A stretch of DNA of 64,000 bases, taken from Siphonodentalium dalli (Eukaryota; Mollusca; Scaphopoda; Gadilida; Siphonodentaliidae). Every line of letters starts with the position of its first letter. The stretch's first letter is position 1. The stretch is from NCBI GenBank assembly GCA_032622095.1, contig CP136067.1, forward strand, positions 78,210,705-78,274,704. The letters run 5' to 3'. Under the pieces are notes generated by a model. It did no database searches and was not told the origin of the DNA. It saw only the letters and a list, made by a program, of their open reading frames with translations. Below are positions 11,271-22,435 of the stretch, in pieces. Made by a program: the position numbers and the translations under genes.

Positions 11271-13399
11271 CTACCATCTTGGCTTCCACCCTGTATCCAG
11301 TTGATAAATTTTTATCATAATGCGCCAGAATACCCACATATCATGGTTCATCTCAGTTCAGTCTCAAAGTTCTGCCCATTTCCTTTCAATAATATGGTTC
11401 CATACTGCAACTTTAAAATGAATTTGTCATGCCCTATACGGAACTGGGACAAACATAATAGAACGTAGTTGTCAGTTAATTACATTGTAACTAACACGTA
11501 CAATAACCAAGTGAGTAACAATTTGCCACTTTTTTCGGATAACGCAGAGAATAATGTTCGGGATATGTTAACTTTTAACTTTTTACAAATTTGGTTGCCA
11601 TTTTGGAAGCCACCTTGAGCAATTTAGTCTATAAACACCGTAGTGTGACACATTTAAGATAGACCAAAACAATAAACACCTTTCAATCCAAAGATAGTTA
11701 CATTTTACTTGAACAAATGGTTGAACCCCGAAAAGTGAATTCTTGCCGATATTTATGTCCAATATTTCTGGTAAATGTCAGTGGTAACAATAGTAAAAAT
11801 GATCCATGGTGCATCAGACATGTTAGTATGCAATGTATAGAAAACAGATTAGCCAATTGTGTACATCAACCACAACTTGTAAGCGATTGCAGGACACCCT
11901 GGGGCAATATTTACCATTTTCCATATTTTAGCGGCCATTTTCGCATCCATTTTGAGCCAAGGTAAGATTTATGGTTCCAGAGATTTGGAATATTCATAGG
12001 TAATGATATGCCTCACTTACATTACAATGTTCTTTTCATTTCTTGTTGAAATATGACTAGAATCTCAATTGTGATTTTTTGTAATATTTTGTACTGCGTT
12101 CTGTAAAATCGAATTTTTGAGGGATCGGAAGGGGTTAGGACCCCAATAATTGCATATTTAATTGCTCCAATGATCAGTTAATATAAAAAACACAAAATAA
12201 AGTTGCATTACTCAACCAGTTCCAAACAGCATGAATTGATCTAGAAGATATTTGTGAAAAAATGTCATATTTTCAACTTCCGGAAGCCATTTTGGCGGCC
12301 ATCTTGTATGGTGAGTTTCAATTTTGGCCCAAAAAAGTGTCATTATGTTTTAGCTTCACGAAAATATATACATTTGTATACATTTTACTAGATTTTCCCG
12401 CTATAATTTTCATAAAACTGGCTCACTTATAGTTCTAGAAAATGGATCGGGTTGTGGGGGGGGGGGGGGGTAACAAGTCTCGTTCTTATCAGAAAACGAC
12501 ATGAATATATATTTCTTAAGTTGATCGTATCGATTTAGGGATGTATTGGTTGTAATATCTGAAAACCCCAGGAAAATCCCTTTCTTAAGTTGTGTTTTCT
12601 TAATGAGTACACTTAGGAGTATCATCAAACCAAAATGCATCGATGTACGCGGAAGTGTAAATAGAAGTGATTTTTGGCACTTTTTGGGGTTCAGCAGCCC
12701 CTAAACCCCAGGAATGCGCAACTTAAGAAATCGGTTTTTCAGAATGTTCCATTATTGGTACCAACTTTAGGGGGGTCAAACCTTTTGTACGCAAAAGTGT
12801 AAATAGAACATATGCGGGCTCCCCAACTATTATGTCAACGGTGCAATTATACACTCATCTTCTGAATTAAGGGCCACACTATTACTCTCGTTGAGTTTTC
12901 ATTTGAATACTTTTTTGAAATTGTGCAGCACGAGTCACAGTAACTGAGTTTCTGGTTTACAGGTTCCGAAGTGGGCAGCTATGCACAAGCAGTGCAGGCC
13001 AACATAAATGGCGAGAACATCCCACTACCAATTGAGGCCAGTAACAGTAATTCAGTCTCTGGCTTATAGAGAACAACTATTCACAAGCCGTATAGCGGCC
13101 AACATAAATGGTTACACTATAGTCAGGTTCGAAATGGAATAAAAGTGAAAGGTGCGGGCATTTTTCTTTCAGAAGCTTTTGAGAATTGTTTCTATAGGTA
13201 ATTTTTATGCTGATTTCAAAAACCAATGTTGGCAAGTCGACAAATTATTATTTCTGACCTAAAATGACAACTCAAAATGGCCGATATAATAATCAGTTAA
13301 AATTCGAAAATCATGAGTAATATTATGATACAGGTTCATCAACACCCAATGCGACACAATCTTGCTTCATATAGCCAAAAATTGTCACACAAAAAATGC

Positions 13400-14856
13400 T
13401 TATTTATTATTGCAGTCAGTTCCACAATTGCAGAGTGGTGTGCAGGGTAACTCTGATGTTCTGCATGTACATCTTGCTGTTACACACCCCTTCTTGCACC
13501 CACATTTGATTATTTCGAGACTTGATTTTGGAATGGGTTCTAGTGACATCATAGTTGGATCTAATCGACCAATTTCTTCTTTCCATCCCATTGTCGAAAG
13601 ATCCGGGAATGTTTGCATATGAATGGCTGCTTGTTTGCAAACTAAAACGTGGTAGTTTGTTCTCAAAAAGGTGGTACCGGTAATGAAATGAGTCACTGGT
13701 TGGTGGAAGCTTTTCGGGAGATTCTGTCCGAGGGAACATCCTGAATCTTACATTGTTGAGTTTTGCATCGGAAACTATACAACTTGCATACAAAATGTTC
13801 AGCACTTTCAATTGTTTCAGTGGATATTGCAATATTACCTATACTCGTTAAGAGTTCACAGCCTTCCAGGTAAATATTCCATGTAGATCTTTTAGACACC
13901 CCATATATGAACGAAGTTGAATCACACCTTGTTAAAGCATGAAACGTAAGAATATATTTCAGAGCGTCGCTCGGTATTTGGGTGGCAACATCCCTGATGG
14001 GTATAATTTTAGGGCTTTTGGACGTTCCAGTCACCATGAACACATCACAATCTGCAGGAACTTTGTCTAGGTAACCAAGCAACCACTAGAACATCGACCT
14101 CCCTACTTACCACAATAACTTGTTTCAGATTGCACCCCATGCTGGTATCAAATGAATGAAGGGTAAGTCCAGCCGCTTCGTGATTAGACTCTAACCCTGT
14201 CAAGTCTGTTCCACCTACCGGACAATCTACTCTGCGATCTCTTGGGAACCACCTGCAATAACAACAGTAACACATTCTGTTTTCGCTTTGCTAACAAGTT
14301 CTCGAGACGAGAATCCATTCAAATCGGACTTGTTGTCAGACAACAAAATGAAACTTTTGCAATTTTGAGGGATGGGAACATCATGATGTGTTATTGTCCT
14401 TCGGATCAATGGTACATTGCGACTTCTTCCCGATCTGGTGGCAGTCTTGATATATTTATCCGAGTATATGTAGAACACTACATCAATCCAGACATAGCTT
14501 TCGCTCTTATTCAACAAGCACACTGAGAATACATCGGCCAAATCTCCAAATGTATTTATCTTTTCCGGTTTACCTATGGCCACAACAAGGGCCTGGCCGT
14601 TAATGGCAATACCTGCACGGGGAGATGGTGTCAGTGTTTGCAAGTTGACTGCCCTGCCGACATGAAGGGCGACTACAAGACGATGTAATACCCTTCGATC
14701 TGTTTTACAACATGAACTCATGCCTGTTCCAATAGCATTATGCGAGACAATTAAAACACTTCGAACTGGAAACAAAGCAATGCTTAATGACGCTCTGATC
14801 GAGAAAGTATCCTGCCTAACAACAATGACACCACCCCCCCCCCCCCCCCCGTGCAA
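13400..14856 (-). pseudogene. Cys-rich/CDSTSF family gene, frameshifted copy
   Basis: Read on the minus strand, four overlapping frames make one broken protein. The N-terminal part (14227-14856) contains KINTFGDLADVF, a Tyr/Asp-rich WIDVVFYIYSDKYIK and FILLSDNKSDLNGF. The next frame (14045-14275) has GLESNHEA followed by a degenerate VVSREVDVLVV strand, and the third (13693-14082) has ALTRCDSTSFIYGVSKRS. The C-terminal frame (13400-13696) ends in a nine-cysteine cluster starting CGCKKGC, resembling CXC-type zinc-binding repeats. I recognise the order of blocks from uncharacterised multicopy proteins of marine invertebrates. The acidic 'EADTR...DVDVLVLL' layout suggests a PIN/XPG-like nuclease fold, which is inference. 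The Gly run at the N terminus comes from the 17-C tract and is not a natural start. The frameshifts mean it is not functional as read. Confidence 0.6.
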
Positions 14857-14863
14857 GTATTGT

Positions 14864-16337
14864 AATTGACGGTCAGGCCCTTGTTGTCACGATTTGAATG
14901 GTCTCTTGTCTCGAGAACTGGTTACCAAAGCGAAAACAGAAGGTGTTACTGTTGTTGTTGCATGTGGGGGGGGGGGGGGGGGGTCCCCGAAGATTTCAGA
15001 GTAGATTGTTCGGTAGATAGAACAGAATTGAAAGGGTTAGAGTCTAATCACGAAGAGGCTGACACTAGATTTATCCTTCATTCACTTGATGTCAGCATGG
15101 GTTGCAATCTGAAACAATTTATTGTGGTAAGTGGGACGTCGATGTTCTAGTGTTATTGCTTGGTTACCTAAACAAATTCCCTGCATATTGTGATGTGTCC
15201 ATGATGGCTGGAACTTCTAAAAGCCCTAAAATTTTACCCATCAGGGATGTTGCCACCCAGAAACCGAGCGACGCTCTGAACTATATTCTTGCGTTTCATG
15301 CTTTAACGGGGTGTGATTCAACTTCGTTCATATATGGGGTGTCTAAACGATCATTATGGAATATTTACATGGAATGTTGCGAACTCTTAAAGATGGATTA
15401 TCTCTTTAAATAACAAATTTTAAATAGTTGCGTGGGTATAAAATAATAGATATGAACTGAAGACCCCTGTCCGGAAAAGCTTCTATCAATTAATATTGAT
15501 TTTATTTCGAATATTAAATCGGGACCGTTTGTTACTATTTTTAGAACAGACCATTCGGATGATACCATATTGCGATATAGAACACCGGGCTGTTCCTACG
15601 GCTACGCACCGAAAGTCAAATGTCCCAGATTGATTGTTTGTATTGTTTTGTTCCACATATATAAGCGATAATGAGTATAATTAACGTTTATTTGTGACAA
15701 AATTGTACAATAAAATTTCTGGTCTTTGTTAACAGTAACCACTATTGTTCGTTAGCTGAACAAACACACCTTTTTAGACCAGAAAATATTCGAAATAAAA
15801 TGAATATTAATCGATAGAAGCATTTCCGGACATGAGTCTTCGATTCAAATCTAATATTTTACACCCCGGTGACTATATAATACATGTTTACAAAGAGATA
15901 ATCCACATTTAAAGGGTATATGTAATATGGCAATATCCACTGAAACAATTGAAAGTGCTGAACAGGGAGTTTCCGATGCAAAACTCAACAATGCGAGATT
16001 CATGATGTTCCCTCTGATTGAATCTCCCGAAAAGCTTCTACCAACTAGTGACTCATTTCATTGCCACCTTTTGAGAACAAACTACTAGGTTTTAGTTTGG
16101 AAACAAGCAACCATTCCTGCACAAACATTACCGGATCCTTCGATAATGGGATGGAAAGAAGAAAATGGTCGATTAGATCCAACTATGATGTCACTAGAAC
16201 CCATTTCATAATCATGTCTCGAAGTAATCAAATGCGGATGCAATAAGGGGTGTGTAACAGCAAGGTGTACATGCAGAAAATCAGAGTCACCCTGCACCCC
16301 ACTCTGCAACCATGGAACTGACTGCAATAATAAATAA
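14864..16337 (+). pseudogene. Second, head-to-head copy of the Cys-rich/CDSTSF gene, interrupted
   Basis: Mirror copy of the preceding gene. It starts at CAGGCCCTTGTTGT and skips directly to the part equivalent to 14327, so about 250 bp of the N-terminal region is deleted. Frame 14866-15150 contains GLESNHEEADTRFILHS, better preserved than in the left copy. Frame 15102-15413 contains DVDVLVLLLGYLNK and ALTGCDSTSFIYG. An 18-G run at 14966-14983 replaces normal codons. The frame is cut after KRSLWNIYMECCELL by a 515 bp MITE (15394-15908) and resumes at 15915. The C-terminal Cys cluster (about 16228-16328, reading CGCNKGC with the same cysteine spacing) ends with NNK and a stop at 16335-16337. 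It includes further frameshifts. Confidence 0.6.
15394..15908. mobile_element. 515 bp MITE inserted in the CDSTSF gene copy
   Basis: Long imperfect terminal inverted repeats of roughly 150 bp start AT(GT)GGATTATCTCTTT. The mirror gene copy lacks the insert and shows the empty site, so the boundaries can be read by comparison. TTAAAG occurs at 15388-15393 and 15909-15914, which fits a ~6 bp target duplication. It has no coding frame. The internal word CTTCTATC.ATTAATATT and its inverted partner mark the two arms. Confidence 0.75.
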
Positions 16338-16439
16338 GTCTTTTATGTGACCATTTTTGGTTATATGGTGGCTATTTGTATCGCATTGGGTACTGATGAA
16401 CCAGTTTCATAATATTATTGATAATTTTTGAATTTTTAA

Positions 16440-17110
16440 CTGATTATTATATTGGCCATTTTGAATTGTCATTTTATGTCAGAAATAATTACCATTTGAA
16501 GGATATATTTCACTTTCTGCCATTTAAGACCGCAATAATTTATAAAATTTGGGGGGGTTTTTTTGGTCATTTTTTGGCATAAAGTGGGTTAAATGTCAAA
16601 TATGTTCACTTTAGATTACCACATATGCATAATATTCAAACGTCTTAGAACAACATATAACAGTAAACACGAAAATCTAGACTTTGTGCTGATGGCGGCC
16701 ATTTTGAATTGTCATTTTAGGTCAGAAATAATTATGTGTCGACTTGCCAACATTGTTTTCTGGAATCAGGCTGCAAATTACATTTATACACAACTGTCTA
16801 TCCAATTTGGAGAATACGTTCCCAGCATATTTCACTTTCTGCCATTTAAGACCGTAATAATTTATAAAATTCGCGTTTTTTGTAATTTTATGAGCATAAA
16901 TGGGATTAAATGTCAGAAATGTTAACTTTAAATTACCACATATGTTCTGTGTATACTTCTTCTTGTTCCAATTAGTTCGAAAGTACAGAAATACTCAATA
17001 TTCAAACGTCTTAGAGCAACATATAACAACAAACGTACAGTTAGACTTTGTTTTGATGGCGGCCATTTTGAATAGCCATTTTTGACCAGATATAATAACT
17101 TGCCAACATT
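16440..17110 (+). repeat. ~300 bp tandem repeat in the right arm, 2-3 copies
   Basis: The blocks GGCCATTTTGAAT, TCAGAAATAATT, TTTCACTTTCTGCCATTTAA, GACCGYAATAATTTATAAAA and ATTCAAACGTCTTAGA recur in order, beginning near 16450, 16690 and 17050. The corresponding region in the left arm (13200-13330) is present only once. Confidence 0.75.
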
Positions 17111-17497
17111 GGTTTTTGAAATCAGCATAAACAATACCTTTAGAAACAATTCTCAAAAGCTTCTGAAAGAAAAATGCCCGCACCTTCGTTTCTAGAGGCT
17201 TTTTTAGATTTTCGAACCCGACTACTATCCCACAACCAACTGAAGCCAATCGAATGCAGCTATAATTTACTTTCTTATTAGTAGTGTATAAAAGGCCAGG
17301 AGATGAGGGACCCTGTAGGCTGACACATAAAATAAGTCGCTCTGTAAGCGCTTTTGGCCTTAGTCCTTCTTCTGTTGATGTTATTCAGACCAAATCGCAT
17401 GATGGCATTCAGGTAGAAATACAAATAACAATGGCGGATATTTTACAACGACGTTAAAGGTCTTTCGTCAGAGAACGTCGACTAAAACTGATCAACG

Positions 17498-17991
17498 CTA
17501 TCGCGGCAATGACATCCAGAAATTGGCGCCATTTCCTCTAGCGTTGAAACCGTGACAAGTCCGGGTGTTCAACTTACTTATCCAATGGTCCCTTAGATGT
17601 TCCACAATCCTTTCTGACAATTTTCTGTCCCGCGAACGTACAGTGGATCCACATATCATACAACTTAGACAATATATCTCATTTCTGGTTTTACAATCAC
17701 TATTTCTTAAATACTCTTAATACTCTGCGTTCCGTGTCGTAGATATTTTTAACTTCATCCAAACACATAATTTTGCAAGTAGCACACGGATCTGTACATA
17801 ACTGTGATGGCATCGAATCAGATTTGTACTCGTTTAACGATGAACTATGAAATATCCCCCAAATTGTCTTGATTTGGTGCACGAATCCTTAGATCCAAAC
17901 GGTCATGTGTATGTCTTAGAATGACATGGTTATTTGCCTCAGAAAAGCTGTCGGCGTGTGCCTCACAACAGTTGCATCTGAACACATGCAT
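17498..17991 (-). pseudogene. Zinc-finger-like gene fragment
   Basis: Three minus-strand frames follow one another. The first (17845-17991, 48 aa) opens with MHVFRCNCCEAHADSF and has C-x2-C ... H-x4-H spacing. The second (17700-17882) continues with LCTDPCATCKIMCLDE. The third (17498-17716) carries SDCKTRNEIYCLSCMICG and EHLRDHW, a second Cys/His cluster. The first block is clearly related to the 52 aa frame at 36943-37101 (shared pattern M.VF.C..CEA.A..F.EA..H.IL.H...RL). The frame changes could be frameshifts or unrecognised short introns, since a GTAAGT lies just after HWI. Function is unknown; a C2H2 finger is the most likely fold. Confidence 0.4.
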
Positions 17992-18579
17992 CTTATCTCG
18001 TCGGAAATAGCATCTGGAATTACAAATGTTTTATTACACTGGAACTTATGATATATATGAGAGTGATGGAAATAAATAACAATTGGATATACAACAAAAG
18101 GTCTGTCAAATATAATTTGAATTACAATATATAATGTGATGGCAGAGATATTTACTCACCTTCAACTGATTTGATTGTATATCCCAATCTGTTTATTTTC
18201 ATAAAAATTGACCGCTGGAAGTGTTAACAGATTAGCAAAAGAAACTGTCCTCGCCGCGTACACTGTTACTTTCGGTTTTCGTTTGTCATCTGATCAACTG
18301 TGATATGGAATAGATAATGTTTAAATCAAACCACTCAGATCCACGTGCATATCTAGATTACATCGAAGCCATCTCGAGCCTTTTCTATGCACTTTATATT
18401 GGTTAGTCGACAGAATAATTTAGTTATGGCCTATTTTTATATAACCTAACACTAAGTTATACATACATATACATGTATATACATTATCAACACCCAATTA
18501 TTTTAAAACGACTCCAAGAACGAAACGAAATATATCAACTGCTCTGGGCAGGCACAGGCGGTGCGTATTCTCTTAATCA

Positions 18580-18650
18580 TGTGCAAATAAAGAGCGTTTA
18601 TGTTAGTTTCTCCCTCCCTGGTATGGTAAAAAATAAAGAGCGTTCGTCTC
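18580..18650 (+). repeat. Paired ATAAAGAGCGTT motif element
   Basis: Exact AAAGAGCGTT at 18589-18598 and 18635-18644, 46 bp apart. CCCTGGTATGGTA lies just before the second copy. The same two-box layout appears at 18990-19060 (inverted) and 26020-26090 (inverted). Confidence 0.7.
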
Positions 18651-18989
18651 TCTTCGCTAAACCACAAAGACGAATCAAAAGATATATATATATTCACCCC
18701 AAAAAGTCGTTATTCTGTATGTGATGTCCGCTTGTAACAATTTGTATTTTGGTAAATACTACATTTTAGATACACGCTGTTAAAATTATGTTTGACCTAT
18801 TTCTATCGTATTACAACTAGGTACACCAATGAACTGCTATGCTTAATATGAGACGCGCATATAACTCGCTTGACGTCTGGCGTAATTTGAAGAAGGGGCA
18901 AGAGGGGTATACACGAACTATTTATGTACAAACTGTATGTCCTTTGAAAGTCATAGTAATTTTCCGTTTTATTTCTGTCGTACATAAGT

Positions 18990-19060
18990 GAGATAAATGC
19001 TCTTTATTTCTATAATATCAGGAATACACGCACAACAACTTTAATAAATGCTCTTTATGG
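18990..19060 (-). repeat. Paired ATAAAGAGCGTT motif element, variant copy
   Basis: Reverse-strand boxes AAAGAGCATT at 18996-19005 and 19047-19056, 51 bp apart, with ATTCCTGATATTATAG between them. One base differs from the consensus box in each copy. Confidence 0.6.
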
Positions 19061-20506
19061 TTATATGCTGAAGAAAATTCGGAACATGGCCTTCCATGCC
19101 TTCGGGGGAGGTTCGTGGAATATAGTGCAGGACCCGGCCGTTTGTACTTAGGATACAATATTTTCGATTTGGAGAACGTGTTTCGCTCATATATTCTTAC
19201 CTGACTTATATATGCGCCCCTATTGTTGTTTTGCATTTGTGCATTTCACCTTGTAACTCGAGCGAGCGTGGATTGTCGGATTTTGTTGCGCTTTTGTATT
19301 ATATGGTATATAATATATCAACTTGGGTGAGAGGATGCCCATGCACTTATACTACAGGATTAACCCATCCATTCTGTATAGATAATATAGCAGCTTATAT
19401 ATACAACTTTTGGTGACTTCGAATTATGTGAATGTTCACAGTACATATATACTGTTTATGTTGTAAAACCAGTATATGCTAGTTGGATTGCTTAAACTTA
19501 CCAACATATTGGCGGAATAATACTAACGTGAAGAAGATTTAGTCTATAATTTGGGGGGGGGGGGGGGGGGGGGGTAATAACTTCATTCAAAAACTGCAAG
19601 GCAACATTCAGACTGCTCGCTACGCCGATGTGACCACTGTCTTGATGACAGTATACAGACCCTAAGGAAATTTAAAAAAAAATTATTCAACTGATCTGAT
19701 GAATATGCAACAAAAGTCAAATACAAAATTAAGTTTTTCATACATTATGTATACGTGGTGGTAGTTGTCAGACCAGCGTTGCGATGTGACTGAACTCGAG
19801 ATCTGCCTGGTAATTTGTTATATTCCATCTGTAAAATATTTAGCATTGTTACTCAAGTATCAACAGTTACATTCGAATATATTGGTACAGTGAATAACCA
19901 TTATGAGCAAGTAGCACAATCTGTCCTCATCGCAAACATGTATCGTTTCGACCCTAAATGATTATATTTATTTTATTTGCGAATCTATACTTTAAAAAAA
20001 ATTGCTTCCGGAATTTCAACTTGATATGTGGCATTTACATCACAAGTGGACAAACCTCCCATTCAAACATCTAATTCTGATTTATTATCTGTATTGTCTT
20101 CCAGAGCACAACAAAAACCAAAATAGTGTACCATTACATTTTGCAGCCAACATACAAGTACTATGAATAGATAATATATTAGCACTTGTCAATCATACCA
20201 AACATTCATAATGTAGTGACATTCTTTAAATACAAATTTTCTCTCACCAAGAAACATCCTCAAGTCTGATCATCTCTGGAATGCTCTACACATTATATCT
20301 TTCAAGTCAAACATTTAGCATTGCCCACTCTCCAGGCAGCAATATTCATATCATTCATACATTTGTGTAACTATAATAAGTTTTTATGTGGTATATAATG
20401 TCCAAAGTAAATTATTTAAATCATGTTAGCTGCTTGAAACCTAACATTATTCTCGTTTTTGTTACTTCCCGGTTTTGTCAGCCCTCTCCTGCAACCGATA
20501 CATTAA

Positions 20507-21017
20507 CGACCATGTGCCAATGCATTATCTTATATATGCGAGTCGACCATATGTCGCCTCGCATATATAAGAGAATGCATTGGCCTGACACATTTTATAT
20601 ATTTTTTTATAATTGTTAAAAAATGTACGAAAAAATGAAAAAAATGATAAAAAAATTGTTAAAGCATTAAACAAATACTGATAAAAAATGATAAAATTGT
20701 TATTAAAGAATGTAAGAAAAATGATAAAAAATGATAAAATTGTTAAAGAGTATAAGAAAAAATGATAAAAATGAGTTAAAGAATGTACGAAAAAGTTATA
20801 ATAAGATGATAAAATTGTTAAGGAATATAAGAACAAATTATAAAAATTGTTCTTGTAATTGAATAATATAAGAAAACAATATAAACAAAATTGTTAAAGA
20901 ATGTAAAAAAAACTTGTTAAAGAATATAAGAAAAATTTATTTTAAAAAAATAGGCTAATGCATTCTCTTATATATGGTCGACTCGCATATATAAGAGAAT
21001 GCATTGGCACATGGTCT
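20507..21017. mobile_element. 511 bp MITE with hairpin ends, TTAA-flanked
   Basis: The terminal inverted repeats start (C/A)GACCATGTGCCAATGCATT. TTAA adjoins each end (20503-20506 and 21018-21021). Each end folds on itself: 20516-20584 and 20948-21009 are both near-perfect hairpins built from CCAATGCATTCTCTTATATATG and its complement. The interior (20600-20945) is an A-rich minisatellite with GAATGTAAGAAAAATGATAAAA-like units. It has no coding capacity. Confidence 0.7.
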
Positions 21018-21400
21018 TTAATGTTGCGCCAACGCAGCTCCCGTCATGAAAGCGGTTAGCGGTTTGAAGGTACAAATTATGACCGCGTAAAACATTTTTA
21101 GAGCATATATACTATTCACATTTTGCTAAGTATCACCCATATAATGGTCATATTTATATACTAATATGCAATTCCCACCTTCCGTATCTTACTGTAATGG
21201 AGATGAGTGATCAATTGTTCAGTGTCTTTGTTGCGACGGTGTGTAATTGACCGTGGTGAGATCTGTTCAGCAAAGAAGTGGGTCACCATGTTTTTCGTGA
21301 TTTGGTTCAAAATCCGTCCGTGTACAAATCAGTGTTCTACACCCATGTCTATTGCCAAATCGACTTGGACATCGATTGTAAGAGTTCACCAACGTTTACT

Positions 21401-22435
21401 ATGGTTCGTCGGCGTCATTTAAGCGCGCAAGAATTGGCCATAGGGGTGGGGATGCTCCAATATGGAAGATCACAGAGGCAGGTTGCTGCAGACTTAGGTG
21501 TCATCCAGAGCGTTGTCTCCAGGGCGTGCTGCGTCGCAATTCTGATCCCAGTCGCATTTTGGAGGTTCCGTTGCAGGGATGTGGCATTCATGGTGCGGGT
21601 CCGAGTAGCTGTTATCCTCAGATAACGGTCTTGGCGTTCCGTCGTGATCCGCTGACGACACACACCGTGTCTTCTGTTTGCACTATCATGTGTGTTGTAG
21701 CGATTCCAGACCATCCGCGATAGACTTCACGCTGCTGGTTTACGTACCAGGAGAGCAGCAGTTCGCGTCATTTTGCGACCACGGCACAGGCAACACCGGG
21801 TACAGTGGAGCACAGCACATGTGAACTGGACAGTACAGCAGTGGTCGACCGTGCTGTTCACAGATGAGTCTAGGTTTTGTCTAGATTTCATCGACAGACG
21901 TGTTTTGGTTTGGAGGAGGCGAAATGAGAGATTCACGGATGCTAAAGTGAGGGAACATGACCGCTATGGTGGCCGCTCGGTTATGGTGTGGGGTGGGATG
22001 GCTACGGACGGCAACACTTACCTGTATGTAATCCAGAACGGCACCCTGAATGCACAGCGTTACCGGGATGAAATTCTGAACCCAATCGTGCGGCCGTTTG
22101 CGGGTGCTGTCGGCGAAGAGTTCGTACTGATGGACGACAACGCTAGACCACACCGTGCCATACTGGTAAACCGATACCTTCAGGAGGAAGGAATCGAGCG
22201 GACGGTCTGGCCAGCGGCATCACCCGATCTCAATCCCATAGAGCATGCTTGGGACCGGCTGCAGACTGCAATAACAGCTCGACCAGTCCAACCGACAGCT
22301 CTACAACAGCTGGGTCAAGCACTGGTTGAGGAATGGAGAAACCTGCCTCAAGACATCTTCCGCCACATGGTCCATGGGATGCGGAGGCGTTGCCAAGCTG
22401 TTCTGGATGCCCGCGGAGGTCACAACAAGTACTGA
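21401..22435 (+). pseudogene. Tc1-like DD34E transposase with an inverted internal segment
   Basis: The N-terminal helix-turn-helix starts at ATG 21401 (RRRHLSAQELAIGVGML, then RQVAADLG). The catalytic domain is open from before 21773 to 22435, with FTDESRF (first Asp), LMDDNARPH (second Asp) and SPDLNPIEHAWD (Glu). There are 34 residues between the second Asp and the Glu, the DD34E spacing of Tc1. Between them, about 21530-21722 is in the wrong orientation: its minus strand encodes the expected linker and second DNA-binding part (RQDRYLRITATRTRT, NLQNATGIRIATQ). The gene therefore carries a ~190 bp internal inversion and cannot make the full protein. It would otherwise cut and paste the element at TA sites in the nucleus. 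Confidence 0.85.
21530..21722 (-). other. Inverted segment inside the Tc1 transposase
   Basis: The minus-strand frame over this interval continues the plus-strand transposase at both edges: the part before is VIQSVVSRA and the part after is RLHAAGLRTRRAAVR. Edges are estimated to within a few bases from loss of protein similarity. Confidence 0.8.

Larger units (their letters stand above)
7561..12827. mobile_element. 5.3 kb palindromic foldback-like element
   Basis: Nearly the whole segment is an inverted repeat. The left end GTTAGGGAGCCCGCATATG is mirrored by the right end (CATATGCGGGCTCCCCAAC). TA lies immediately outside both ends (7559-7560 and 12828-12829). Mirrored blocks can be followed inward: 7561-7680 with 12715-12827, 8150-8360 with 12240-12470, 8380-9000 with 11700-12220, 9000-9380 with 11290-11640, then a minisatellite in each arm, meeting at the hairpin 10581-10661. 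The left arm is about 3.04 kb and the right about 2.18 kb; most of the difference lies in the minisatellite. There is no transposase-like frame. The architecture is that of foldback elements; the superfamily is unclear, and a TA target would fit Tc1/mariner-type transposition. Confidence 0.75.
13121..17222. repeat. ~4.1 kb palindromic locus with two head-to-head gene copies
   Basis: The outer arms begin with AGT(C)RGGTTCGAAA at about 13121 and, inverted, at about 17215. Matching blocks include GGTGCGGGCATTTTTCTTTC, AGAAGCTTTTGAGAATTG, ATGCTGATTTCAAAAACCA and, further in, the 3' ends of two copies of the same gene. The two copies face away from a shared centre near 14860, where a 17-C run lies at 14834-14850. 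The right arm is longer because of a tandem duplication (16440-17110) and a MITE (15394-15908); it also lacks about 250 bp present on the left (the equivalent of 14327-14580). Confidence 0.75.
17992..20499. other. No gene; short motif pairs and a 22-G run
   Basis: No coding frame recognised. The stretch holds the two paired AAAGAGCGTT-type elements described separately and an uninterrupted run of 22 G at 19553-19574. Confidence 0.4.
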
